The position numbers and the translations under genes were made by a program. DNA of 64,000 bases from Lachnospiraceae bacterium UBA1721. Its GTDB lineage: Bacteria; Bacillota; Clostridia; Lachnospirales; Lachnospiraceae. The notes beneath the pieces were generated by a model. It did not search any database and had not been told where the DNA came from. It saw only the letters and a list, made by a program, of their open reading frames with translations. Location of the stretch: NCBI GenBank assembly GCA_002317155.1, contig DCIR01000070.1, forward strand, positions 1-64,000. Direction: 5' to 3'. This document shows, piece after piece, positions 33,507-42,511 of this stretch; the stretch's first letter is position 1; each line of letters opens with the position of its first letter.

Positions 33507-35690
33507 TTACTTAACAACAATTTTACCGTCTCTGCAGTCAAGCTCATATGCTACAGGCTTAATTCCTGTAAGCTCTGCACTGCGCTCGTCAGGCTGCTGT
33601 GAACCGATATAAACGGTTACATCACCGTCAACGGTAACCTCATCCTGTCCAAGGTGGAGTCCAAATGCTTCATAAGGCATCTCGATCTCAACGTGCTGCA
33701 TCTCACCGGGAAGAAGGCTTACCTTCTTAAGTCCCTTGAGCTGATACTTGGGAGCTCCGTCCTTATGTACACTTACGTATACCTGGAGAGTCTCAGCACC
33801 TGCAATCTTACCGCAGTTAGTCATATCAGCGCTTACCTTAGCTACAGCCTTACCATCTACGATGTCAGCCTTAATCTGAGCATTGGTAACCTCGATAGGT
33901 GCATATGAAAGACCATATCCGAAAGGATAAAGCGCCTTCTGCTCCATATATCTGTATGTACGTCCCTTCATTGCGTAATCAGTAAACTCAGGGAGTTCTT
34001 CGATGCAGTTATAGAAAGTGATAGGAAGCTTTCCTTCAGGGCTGGCATCACCAAAGAGAATCTCTGCTGCTGCACGTCCACCCTGTGCTCCGGGATATCC
34101 AGCATAGAGATATGCATTAATCTTTTCCTCAGCACCCTGAAGTTCCATAGCACTACCTGCCATGAGGACTACTACAACAGGCTTACCGCTTGCAATAGCG
34201 GTATCAATTACTTCCTGCTGAAGTCCGGGAAGCTTAAGATCTCTCTTATCCCCTGAACCATACTGGTTACCGGTATCACCCTCTTCTCCCTCAAGAGAAG
34301 CATCAAGTCCTACTACGCAGATAACAACATCACTGTAATCACAGATTGTCTTAACCTCTGACATACGGTCATTGGCAATACCAAGATTTTCTACGCGATC
34401 CTTGTAAAGGTGGCAACCTTCTGAAGCGAAAATTCTTGCAGGCTGAGTGCCATTCTTTTCAGCATATGCTCTTACATACTGCTGAATTCCTTCAAGTACG
34501 GTGATGTACTCAGATGCGGTTCCTTCATAGTTACCTACAAGAGCCTTGCGGCTGTTTGCATTAGGTCCGACTACACCGATGGTCTTAATCTTGGTAAGGT
34601 CAAGAGGAAGCATGTTGTCAGCATTCTTAAGAAGAACCATACTCTTTTTAGCAACCTTAAGATTAAGCTGTCTGTGCTCTTCAGTGTCTACATCCATATA
34701 AGTAATCTTGTCGAAGGGATTATCATTAACCTCTCCGATTGTTCCGAGCTTAAGTCTGCAAGCCATAAGATAAGTAACCATCTCATCGATGCGGCTCTCA
34801 TCTACGAGGCCTTCATCGAACACTTCAGGAAGCTGCTCGAAGCAGTTACCACAGTTGAGGTCACAACCATTATTGATAGCCATTGCAATTGACTCATGCA
34901 TATTTGCTGCAAGACCATGGCCCTCATGGAAATCCTTGATAGCCCAGCAGTCACTGGTAACATGTCCCTTGAATCCCCACTTATCTCTGAGAAGATCCTT
35001 AAGAAGAGTCTTGCTTCCGCAGCATGCTTCGCCATTGGTTCTGTTATAAGCGCCCATTACAGCCTCTACCTTGGCATCCTGAACAAGAACCTTAAATGCA
35101 GGAAGATAAGTCTCATAGAGATCTTCCTGTGAAACCTCTGCATTGAATGAATGTCTGATATCTTCAGGACCTGAATGAACTGCAAAATGCTTAGCACAAG
35201 CTGCAACCTTCATGTACTTCTCATCATGTCCCTGAAGACCTTCTACAAAACGATATCCAAGTCTGGTTGTAAGATAAGGATCTTCGCCGTAGGTCTCATG
35301 TCCACGTCCCCATCTGGGATCACGGAAAATATTGATATTGGGAGACCAGAAAGTAAGTCCCTTGTAAATATCGGTATCATTGTGCTTCTGCTGCTCGTTG
35401 TACTTAGCTCTTCCTTCGGTCGCGATTACATCTGCAATCTCCTCGAGAAGATCTTCGTCAAAGCTGCCGGCAGTTGTGATAGCCTGAGGGAATACAGTCG
35501 CAACACCTGCTCTTGCAATTCCGTGAAGCGCCTCGTTCCACCAGTTGTATGCCTTGATGCCAAGCCTGTCAATTGACTTTGCCCAGTTGATTGTCTGACC
35601 AAGCTTTTCTTCAATTGTCATTTTTGAAACCAGCTCTGCAGCTGCTTTCAGGTACTCTTCATTGAGAGCCTCGTTCTTTGTCATGTCCAT
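33507..35690 (-). CDS. Beta-xylosidase/beta-glucosidase, GH3
   Basis: A 727-residue GH3 enzyme with the N-terminal barrel, the second alpha/beta sandwich and a C-terminal fibronectin-like domain. The nucleophile is Asp247 in GHVTSDCWAI. Blocks SPNINIFRDPRWGRGHETYGEDP and AACAKHFAVHSG are conserved, and an early NWWNEALHGIAR motif is common in GH3 xylosidases. No signal peptide, so it is cytoplasmic. It follows the GH115 gene by 58 bases, which points to release of xylose from glucuronoxylan fragments. Xylose versus glucose specificity is an inference from context. Confidence 0.92.
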   Translation of the reverse strand: MDMTKNEALNEEYLKAAAELVSKMTIEEKLGQTINWAKSIDRLGIKAYNWWNEALHGIARAGVATVFPQAITTAGSFDEDLLEEIADVIATEGRAKYNEQQKHNDTDIYKGLTFWSPNINIFRDPRWGRGHETYGEDPYLTTRLGYRFVEGLQGHDEKYMKVAACAKHFAVHSGPEDIRHSFNAEVSQEDLYETYLPAFKVLVQDAKVEAVMGAYNRTNGEACCGSKTLLKDLLRDKWGFKGHVTSDCWAIKDFHEGHGLAANMHESIAMAINNGCDLNCGNCFEQLPEVFDEGLVDESRIDEMVTYLMACRLKLGTIGEVNDNPFDKITYMDVDTEEHRQLNLKVAKKSMVLLKNADNMLPLDLTKIKTIGVVGPNANSRKALVGNYEGTASEYITVLEGIQQYVRAYAEKNGTQPARIFASEGCHLYKDRVENLGIANDRMSEVKTICDYSDVVICVVGLDASLEGEEGDTGNQYGSGDKRDLKLPGLQQEVIDTAIASGKPVVVVLMAGSAMELQGAEEKINAYLYAGYPGAQGGRAAAEILFGDASPEGKLPITFYNCIEELPEFTDYAMKGRTYRYMEQKALYPFGYGLSYAPIEVTNAQIKADIVDGKAVAKVSADMTNCGKIAGAETLQVYVSVHKDGAPKYQLKGLKKVSLLPGEMQHVEIEMPYEAFGLHLGQDEVTVDGDVTVYIGSQQPDERSAELTGIKPVAYELDCRDGKIVVK

Positions 35691-35748
35691 GTTTTCACTA
35701 CCCCATTTATTATTTTTGCATATATTTTATATAGCAATTCATTCGATA

Positions 35749-38703
35749 TTATCTAAGTCTCGCAGGGAGCTTACCGATATATCCGTCTGCCCACTCAGTA
35801 TCTGCCTGACGAACAAGCACTCTCTCGATGGTAACGCCGGGATCTACAGCATAAAGTGTAAGTACATTCTTACCCCTGATTCCGGTCAAACTCAGCTTCG
35901 CGCTATGCTTCTGATCGAGTACACCGATGCACCATTCGCCACAGCTGTTCTCACCGCCCTCGTAATTAGCACCTACTGTAGGTACAAGCTCCATAGCCTC
36001 ATCATTAATCTTTACACCAATAGAAGCTCTGCTGCCCTTCTCTGTAGGATTGCAGGGTGCTGTGATAATCTCTACACTAAGCTGCATCAGTGAAGGAACC
36101 TCAAATGCCACCTCAGCCGAAGGAGCATTTACTGAAGGAGTAAATGTCTCATTTGAAGGGAATGCCTTAAGTCCATTATCGTACTTACCAAAGTTCTCGA
36201 TAAGTCTGTACTCGCCCTTTGCACCGGAGCAGAGCTTAAAATCACTCATCTCGAAAGTAAGTCCGAGTTCATTCTTAACAGGACGTCCGAAGCGTGTAGT
36301 AGGCATGTCCTTAGGAAGAACAGGTAAAAGCTCTATTCCGGGAACGGTAGCTGTTCTGGCGGTAGCAATTACTTCAGTCTCAACCTTTGCAAAATCGGAC
36401 TTGATAACTACTGTAGCCTTGCCGTATGCTTCACCTTCAGCCAACTTAGCTTCGTATTTATCACCAAACTGCTTCTTAAGTGCATCGACAAGTTTTGTTC
36501 TGTCTATAGTAAGCTTAATCTCAGCCGACTCACCTAAAGAGATTTCCTCACTATCTACACATATCCAGTCAGCATCAGTGCTAACCTTTGCCGTAAAATC
36601 TGTATCACTTCCGTTGTATACTGTAATGACTGCCGACTCGGCCTTGGCATCAAGGAAATCATCAAGCATAAGCTTTTTCTTAGTCCAATCTCCGCCACAG
36701 GTATACACATCATTATTTCCTGCTGCAACAATCATTCTGGGTTTGTTAGCAGGCTGTACATTCATTATCACAGGATATGCACACTCTTCATCATTCCATG
36801 ATGTAAATCCGATATGCTCAGAACGCATCAAATGACTCCACTTGCCACCGTTATTGGTGTGATAGCCATCTGTAAGCTCATGATCTCTGTCAATGAATTC
36901 CTGAACCTTCTTGGCAAGGCTGTTAGCCTTAAGTGCTCCCATGCGAGCAAGTCTGTTATTCTGCCCTGCAGTAGTCTGAAGCTTAATCAGATTAGCGGTA
37001 GCACATACAGGATGATATACCAGCTGATAGAATGCACTTTCTGCCTCAGTTCCCTTGAACTTAAGCATTACTTCTTCTGCCTTCTTTTCAAGCTCATCCG
37101 CACACTTATACATTGCAGCCGACTCACCGTAGTGAACAGCATTATAGGTCTTTTCATTCAATGCCTCAGGACGTCTCATATTGTTAAGACGAGTATATCC
37201 GTCTAGCATTTTGATAATATCCTCATAGCAGTCTGAAGCCTCAGGGAACTGGGTTGCTACCCACTTTTCCATATACTCGGCTACTGCATTAGGATTATTC
37301 TGTCCCCACTTATCAACATCATAAGCAAGATCAAGGAAGTATGAAAGCGGGAGCTCCTGAGGCTTAAGATCTCCGACATTTACAATCCAGATTTCCTTAA
37401 TGCCGAAATCATATGCCTGAGTCATCTGCTCACAGGTTCTCGCAATATGTGTAGAGTTAATCCACTCATAGCTTACAGGACCTCCGTGATAATCGAAGTG
37501 ATAGTACATTCCCCATCCGCCTTCTCTGTCACGCATATCCTTTTCAGGGAGAAATCTAAGATTACCATGGTTGTCTTCGCAGAGCATACAGGTAATTCCA
37601 TCAAGTCCCTTCCAGCTCTTAAGTCCCTCAGTCTTTTCATCTCCGTTGAAGTACTTTTCTACTTCCTTGTAGATGGCAATCATTCTGGGGGCTTTACTCA
37701 AATCATCAGAAATAACCTCTCTGATAAGATCGTTCTGTGTTGTCACTACATCCTTAATATAATCAATATTGTCCTTAAGAGTAGCAGTCGCTCCAAGCAC
37801 CTCGCTGTCACGCTCACCTCTCATACCCATAGTGATTATATTTTCAAACTTACCGTTTCTTCTTAATCCTCCACGCCAGTAATTGGTAAGACCGGCACGG
37901 TTTCTGTCGAAATTCCATGCAGTTCCGAAGGGAGTATCATCGCCCTTTACCAAATCCCACTCTTCGCTGTGTCTTAAGCAGGGCTCATGGTGAGAGTTAC
38001 TCATAACTACGCCGAGCTCATCAGCAAGTTCTGCATTTGCGAGTCCGGGACCATCAAGGCTGAAGTTAGAGGTCCACATTGCGGGCCAGAGATAGTTACC
38101 CTTGAGTCTGAGCAAAAGCTCAAACACATGCTCGTACATCTCTACAGTAAATCCGCCGAAATGCTCAAATGTCCAGTTACCGTAAGCAGGCCACTCGTCG
38201 TTGATGAAAAATCCTCTGTACTTTACAGAAGGCTCCTTCGATACAAGACAGTCTGCCTTAGTAATCTCAATAACGTTTCTTTTAGCCGGAGCAGCATCAG
38301 CAAACCATACCCAGGGGCTCACTCCGATAATCTCGGATAATCTGAACAAACCGTAAATAGTACCGCGCTTGTCGCTTCCTGCAATAAGAAGTGTCTCATA
38401 GTCTTCGCCTTCGGCAGGAGGAAGGATATCAAAAATATATGTCTCCCACTTACCGTCAATTCCTGACAAATCAACCTTGCCCGACTCTGCAAGTCTTTCA
38501 AGATACTCACTGTGTCCGAGGGTTGCGACCATAATCTTAGGCACACTCTTTGAATACTCGCACATAGGGCATCCGATTTCAAAGGTCTTGCCAGTCACAA
38601 GCTGTAAGTCATCAGCAACCTTGGCTGCTATCTTTTTAACGCCTGAAAAAGCATCTTTTTCAATACAAAACTTAGCTGCTACAGCTGAATCTGCAATAAT
38701 CAT
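35749..38703 (-). CDS. Alpha-glucuronidase, GH115
   Basis: A 984-residue GH115 enzyme that removes 4-O-methyl-glucuronic acid from xylan, acting on internal as well as terminal residues. The N-terminal alpha/beta domain, the barrel with RGFFINDEWPAYGNWTFEHFG, MLCEDNHGNLRFLP and GMYYHFDYHGGPVSYEW, and the C-terminal beta domains (from about residue 690) follow the family order. No signal peptide. It starts 120 bases after a U32-like gene and precedes GH3 in the same direction. The ribosome binding site before 38703 is weak. Confidence 0.93.
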   Translation of the reverse strand: MIIADSAVAAKFCIEKDAFSGVKKIAAKVADDLQLVTGKTFEIGCPMCEYSKSVPKIMVATLGHSEYLERLAESGKVDLSGIDGKWETYIFDILPPAEGEDYETLLIAGSDKRGTIYGLFRLSEIIGVSPWVWFADAAPAKRNVIEITKADCLVSKEPSVKYRGFFINDEWPAYGNWTFEHFGGFTVEMYEHVFELLLRLKGNYLWPAMWTSNFSLDGPGLANAELADELGVVMSNSHHEPCLRHSEEWDLVKGDDTPFGTAWNFDRNRAGLTNYWRGGLRRNGKFENIITMGMRGERDSEVLGATATLKDNIDYIKDVVTTQNDLIREVISDDLSKAPRMIAIYKEVEKYFNGDEKTEGLKSWKGLDGITCMLCEDNHGNLRFLPEKDMRDREGGWGMYYHFDYHGGPVSYEWINSTHIARTCEQMTQAYDFGIKEIWIVNVGDLKPQELPLSYFLDLAYDVDKWGQNNPNAVAEYMEKWVATQFPEASDCYEDIIKMLDGYTRLNNMRRPEALNEKTYNAVHYGESAAMYKCADELEKKAEEVMLKFKGTEAESAFYQLVYHPVCATANLIKLQTTAGQNNRLARMGALKANSLAKKVQEFIDRDHELTDGYHTNNGGKWSHLMRSEHIGFTSWNDEECAYPVIMNVQPANKPRMIVAAGNNDVYTCGGDWTKKKLMLDDFLDAKAESAVITVYNGSDTDFTAKVSTDADWICVDSEEISLGESAEIKLTIDRTKLVDALKKQFGDKYEAKLAEGEAYGKATVVIKSDFAKVETEVIATARTATVPGIELLPVLPKDMPTTRFGRPVKNELGLTFEMSDFKLCSGAKGEYRLIENFGKYDNGLKAFPSNETFTPSVNAPSAEVAFEVPSLMQLSVEIITAPCNPTEKGSRASIGVKINDEAMELVPTVGANYEGGENSCGEWCIGVLDQKHSAKLSLTGIRGKNVLTLYAVDPGVTIERVLVRQADTEWADGYIGKLPARLR

Positions 38704-38753
38704 TTTCTGTAAATTCCAATCTCTCTTCTCTTGTGTAAATTGCTAACTTATCT

Positions 38754-38800
38754 ATTACGTTTTCTAATTTTACGTTTTTCTAGTTTTACGTTTTTCTAAT
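38754..38800. repeat. Short direct repeats (TTTTACGTTTTTCTA-type)
   Basis: Three copies of TACGTTTTT followed by CTAA or CTAG stand in tandem at about 16-base spacing, in the gap upstream of the GH115 gene. No gene function is evident for them. Confidence 0.4.
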
Positions 38801-38823
38801 CTTACTTACTACTATTTTACGTT

Positions 38824-39735
38824 CTATCTTCTCTTCGCCTGGGCCATTGCTTTCGCAATATCCTCAAACGATCTGTTCATTTTCTCTCTTATAAAGTCCT
38901 GCTTATCCTCTTTAACAAGATAATAGATATATGAATCCATTACCATCTGCTGAGGCAGGCCTCTTCCGACAAGCTTAAAATTCTGAAATCCCCTTGCGAT
39001 ATAGTCCTTAATCTCTGTATTTGAGATAAATGCAGGGCGCTTCATGCAATCATCAAAGCTTCTGGTATGCTGCTTGTTCGGGCAGGGGAAAGGTGCCGCA
39101 ATCTCAAACTCCATCTGCTTTCTCGACTCATCTATGTAATGCTCGGTTCTCTTCGGGCATCCGGGGAAGCAAATCTCGTCTACAAGGATTTCCACTCTGT
39201 CTGCCATTGGCTCAAGTTCCTTAAGCACATCCTCGTCATGATTCATATCGTAATCAAGGACTACCATGAAATAATCCCTCTTAAGCTCCTCAAGAAGCTT
39301 ATCCTTGGTAGTTATGCGCTTGGTCGTAGAAGAAATATACTTAAAATCAGGATAATTACTTCTAAGATACTCCTCAAGAATGGGTGTATTAACCAACACC
39401 TGATTCTGACCGTTGTCAGCCAGTCTCATAATAAGATTACAGTATGTATCATAAAGATGCTTTTCCTCAATCAAAGGACTGGTCCAGGTAAATCTGACCG
39501 GTACATTGTTTGAATTGTAAAGCTTAAGAATTCTCTCCATATCTCCCTTGGGAGTAAATCCTATAACGGTTCTTCCACCGTTCCAGATTGCACCCGGGAA
39601 TGTACCGTAGACGCTGCCGATGCGGTATCCGTCATGGAAACACTCAGGATATGTCTTCATCAGATTAATAAGTATCTGATTGAGATTCTTGAAATAGCAA
39701 AAACCCGGCAAATGCCAGTAAACATTTTTTTCCAT
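38824..39735 (-). CDS. U32-like protein with four conserved cysteines, copy A
   Basis: A 303-residue protein without signal peptide, paralogous to the next gene. Shared blocks are HLPG at the start, FPGAIWNGGR, VPVRFTWTSPLIEE, PILEEYLRSNYPDF, MVVLDYDMNHDED and the late FQNFKLVGR. The last resembles the 'FKIEGR' motif of peptidase-U32/UbiU-V-like barrels. Cysteines in ICFPGCPKR, FPCPNK and DDCMKRP (C-x3-C-x24-C-x11-C) are positioned as in copy B and could hold an iron-sulfur cluster. Exact function unknown. The ATG at 39735 is chosen for its GGAGAG; the frame extends 14 codons upstream. Confidence 0.6.
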   Translation of the reverse strand: MEKNVYWHLPGFCYFKNLNQILINLMKTYPECFHDGYRIGSVYGTFPGAIWNGGRTVIGFTPKGDMERILKLYNSNNVPVRFTWTSPLIEEKHLYDTYCNLIMRLADNGQNQVLVNTPILEEYLRSNYPDFKYISSTTKRITTKDKLLEELKRDYFMVVLDYDMNHDEDVLKELEPMADRVEILVDEICFPGCPKRTEHYIDESRKQMEFEIAAPFPCPNKQHTRSFDDCMKRPAFISNTEIKDYIARGFQNFKLVGRGLPQQMVMDSYIYYLVKEDKQDFIREKMNRSFEDIAKAMAQAKRR

Positions 39736-39793
39736 TCTACTCTCCAATTTATTGCTAACCTTATAACGAGCAGGCAATAACAGAATCTTTTAA

Positions 39794-40747
39794 TCAAGGC
39801 CAATGAGAAGGCTTGGGCTTGTTAACTGAGATAACACCCATATTGGTAAGATTGTTGATAATAAGCAATCTGGCAGTTCCCATATACTCAGGCTTAATCA
39901 TATACATGCAGTATGTATCGATAAGTGAGAACAGGTTGGCAGTTCTACCCTCAATCTTAAAGTTAGTGATTCCCATTGGAATATACTTCTCATATACATC
40001 CTGAGGCTTAATAACGGTAGGATAATCCATGATACTATGGATACAGTTCTTATCACCGTATTCGCAGTACCAGGGAATAATCGGTATCTGCTTTTCCTTA
40101 GGAAGATTTCTGTTGGCAAGGGCAATACGCTGGTTCTTAGATACGTTCTCGTAATGCTTACCTCTTCTGGGGCAAGCGGGCTCGCACAAAGTATTAACCA
40201 GCACCTCAAGCTTCTCAGGATGCTCTACCTTCTTGAGCAAATCCCACTGATTGTTGAGATTATAATCAAGTACTACATACTTATAAGGCTTAGCAATCTC
40301 CTCGTTAAGTGTATCTATATCCTTGATTTCCTTACAGGTTGAACTGTTGAACGCAAATGAAGGATATTTTTCTCTGAGATACTTTTCAAGAATAGGAGAA
40401 AAAATCATAACCTCGTTCATTCCGTTATCTGCAACCTGCATACAGAAATTGCAGTAAGGATCATCAAGGTCTTCCTCAGTAATAAGAGGATTAGTGTATG
40501 TATATCTTACAGGCACACCCATTGAATTGATATTTTTTACTACAGACTTAATAAATCCGGCATCACACTGGTCGTGAATAGCCAGTCTTCCTCCGTTCCA
40601 AAGTGATAAAGGGAACTCACCGAAGCATGAACCAATCTCAACATCATCATAGAAATACTGAGGGTACTGCTTGAGCATATTCATCCAAAACATATTAAGC
40701 GGATAATTATATCTTAATCCGGGTAAATGAAATCTAGCTTTAGCCAT
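39794..40747 (-). CDS. U32-like protein with four conserved cysteines, copy B
   Basis: A 317-residue paralogue of the preceding entry. It has FHLPGLRYNYPLN, GEFPLSLWNGGR, VPVRYTYTNPLITEED, YKYVVLDYNLNNQWD and ITNFKIEGR. The cysteine pattern is LCEPACPRR, then WYCEYGDKNC (C-x3-C-x35-C-x6-C). The longer middle loop distinguishes it from copy A. The ATG at 40747 has AAGGAGA before it. Gene B, gene A, GH115 and GH3 all point the same way with gaps of 58-120 bases and no terminator between, so they are probably co-transcribed. Confidence 0.6.
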   Translation of the reverse strand: MAKARFHLPGLRYNYPLNMFWMNMLKQYPQYFYDDVEIGSCFGEFPLSLWNGGRLAIHDQCDAGFIKSVVKNINSMGVPVRYTYTNPLITEEDLDDPYCNFCMQVADNGMNEVMIFSPILEKYLREKYPSFAFNSSTCKEIKDIDTLNEEIAKPYKYVVLDYNLNNQWDLLKKVEHPEKLEVLVNTLCEPACPRRGKHYENVSKNQRIALANRNLPKEKQIPIIPWYCEYGDKNCIHSIMDYPTVIKPQDVYEKYIPMGITNFKIEGRTANLFSLIDTYCMYMIKPEYMGTARLLIINNLTNMGVISVNKPKPSHWP

Positions 40748-40871
40748 TTTCTGTCTCCTTAAAACCAAAAATATAATACAATATTACTATATTTCCTTTC
40801 CAAAAAGCATAAAAGGAACAGCATATCGCACTAAATAAGTATACCTAAAACTGTAAGCATTTTCAAGTAAA

Positions 40872-40904
40872 AAACGGAGCTATCGCTATGCGATAACCCC
40901 GTTT
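40872..40904 (-). terminator. Intrinsic terminator of the exporter operon
   Basis: A long stem (AAACGG with CCGTTT, TATCGC with GCGATA, a mismatched zone between) is followed on the minus strand by TTTTTTA. It ends the operon of ATPases, permease and adaptors at 40919. Confidence 0.75.
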
Positions 40905-40918
40905 CAGAATGCATTTTT

Positions 40919-41806
40919 CTACTTATCATCAGGCTTGGCAATAACAATCTCGCCGTCGCGTACGAACACCTTAACCTTATTATCAGAAAGGTTAAGACTG
41001 GTAACCATCTCATGAGGAAGCTGAAGTCTTCCTACACGGTCGAGTACCGCATATTCATCCTGAGTATCCTCATTTCTCCAGTCGATTCCGGTCTCCTGAA
41101 GTCTCTCAGAATAAGCTTCACGAAGCACACGCTCACTACTTATCTTACCGTCTCTGATCGCGATTACACGCTTAACCTTCTTAGAAAGTGCAGTATCGTG
41201 AGTAACGATAAGGATGGTCTGTCCGTTCTTGTTAAGCTCAGTAAATACATCAAAAATATAATTGGCTGTACGAACATCTACACTACCTGTAGGCTCATCC
41301 GCAAGCAACAGCTTAGGCGAATTGGCAAGCGCAATAGCGATTGCAATTCTCTGCTGCTCACCACCGGAAAGCATATTCATACGGTTATTCTTCTTGTGGC
41401 TCATTCCAACCATCTCAAGAAGCTCCATGGCCTTATCATGTTTTTTTCTGGTATCCGAAAGATGCATGGGAAGCATTACATTTTCCAATGCTGACAGGAA
41501 CGGCAACATATTACGTCCGTTGTTCTGCCATACGAAACCTACGGTATCACGCTTATATAAAACCAGCTGTTTCTCAGTCATTGTAAAGAGATTACTGCCG
41601 GCTACAAACAAAGATCCGGCACTGGGCTTATCAAGACCACCGATCATGTTAAGGAAAGTTGATTTACCACTACCACTGTTTCCGATGATAGCGGTAAGTT
41701 CTCCTGCCTCAACAGTAAGATCAAGTCCCTGAAGTGCCAAAACTTCAGTTTCCTTAGTCTTGTATATCTTTACAAGGTTGTCAGCCTTTATCATTGTTTC
41801 AGGCAT
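40919..41806 (-). CDS. MacB-type ABC transporter ATPase (second)
   Basis: A 295-residue ATPase with Walker A GNSGSGKST, signature LSGGE, Walker B LLLADEPTGSVD and switch histidine in VTHDTALS. The ATPase core ends near residue 225. A tail of about 65 residues follows, with a 'LQLPHEMVTSLNLSDNKVKVFVRDG' stretch that has an AbrB-like swapped-hairpin look. It overlaps the preceding ATPase gene by eight bases. Having two ATPases with one permease gene is unusual and suggests a heterodimer. Confidence 0.88.
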   Translation of the reverse strand: MPETMIKADNLVKIYKTKETEVLALQGLDLTVEAGELTAIIGNSGSGKSTFLNMIGGLDKPSAGSLFVAGSNLFTMTEKQLVLYKRDTVGFVWQNNGRNMLPFLSALENVMLPMHLSDTRKKHDKAMELLEMVGMSHKKNNRMNMLSGGEQQRIAIAIALANSPKLLLADEPTGSVDVRTANYIFDVFTELNKNGQTILIVTHDTALSKKVKRVIAIRDGKISSERVLREAYSERLQETGIDWRNEDTQDEYAVLDRVGRLQLPHEMVTSLNLSDNKVKVFVRDGEIVIAKPDDK

Positions 41807-42482
41807 CTATTCTCTCTCCGTTTTCAAGTTCAATAAGATAATCTGCAGCTCCCATAAGTCCTACGTCGTGAGTAGTCATAAGGATGGTAATTCCTTCCTT
41901 CTTACTCATCTCGCCAAACAGCTGTGCAACTCTAGCTGCCATAGCACTGTCAAGCTCTGCTGTAGGCTCATCCGCAAGGATCAATTTCGGTCTGTGTGCA
42001 AGTGCTCTGGCGATAGCAACACGCTGCTGCTCACCACCGGACATCTCTGCCGGCATATGAGTCATACGGTTGCCGAGACCTACGAGCTTAAGACACTCCT
42101 CTATTCTCGCATCACGCTCCGGACCGGGCTTAATGCCGGCCATTCTCATCGAAAACTCAACATTCTGAAATGCATTGAGTGATGGAATAAGTGATACCGA
42201 CTGAAATACAAAGCCAAGCTTCTTACGTCTGAGCTCTTCTCTCTTATAATCAGAAAGATTCTTAACAGGCTCTCCGTCGATTTTGACTTCACCCTTGGTA
42301 GGTTTATCCAGTGTACCGATTATATTCATCAATGTAGTTTTTCCGGAACCTGATCTTCCCTTAAGAATTACAAAGGAAGACTCGGGTACGGCAGCGCTTA
42401 TCCCCTTCAGCGCCCAGAATTCCCCGCCGGGAACCTGGAAGCATCTGGATACGTTTTCTACTTCTATGACATTCTTGCCCAT
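41799..42482 (-). CDS. MacB/LolD-type ABC transporter ATPase (first)
   Basis: A 227-residue ATPase of the LolD/MacB group. It shows Walker A GRSGSGKTT, Q-loop FVFQS, signature MSGGEQQRVAIARALAHRP, Walker B LILADEPTAELD and the histidine in TTHDVGLM. The ATG at 42482 is preferred; a GTG two codons upstream also has GGAGA nearby. It lies 29 bases after the permease gene in the same operon and probably pairs with the second ATPase. Confidence 0.88.
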   Translation of the reverse strand: MGKNVIEVENVSRCFQVPGGEFWALKGISAAVPESSFVILKGRSGSGKTTLMNIIGTLDKPTKGEVKIDGEPVKNLSDYKREELRRKKLGFVFQSVSLIPSLNAFQNVEFSMRMAGIKPGPERDARIEECLKLVGLGNRMTHMPAEMSGGEQQRVAIARALAHRPKLILADEPTAELDSAMAARVAQLFGEMSKKEGITILMTTHDVGLMGAADYLIELENGERIDA

Positions 42483-42511
42483 AGTCACGTTTTCTCCATA
42501 ACAAAAAGTGA

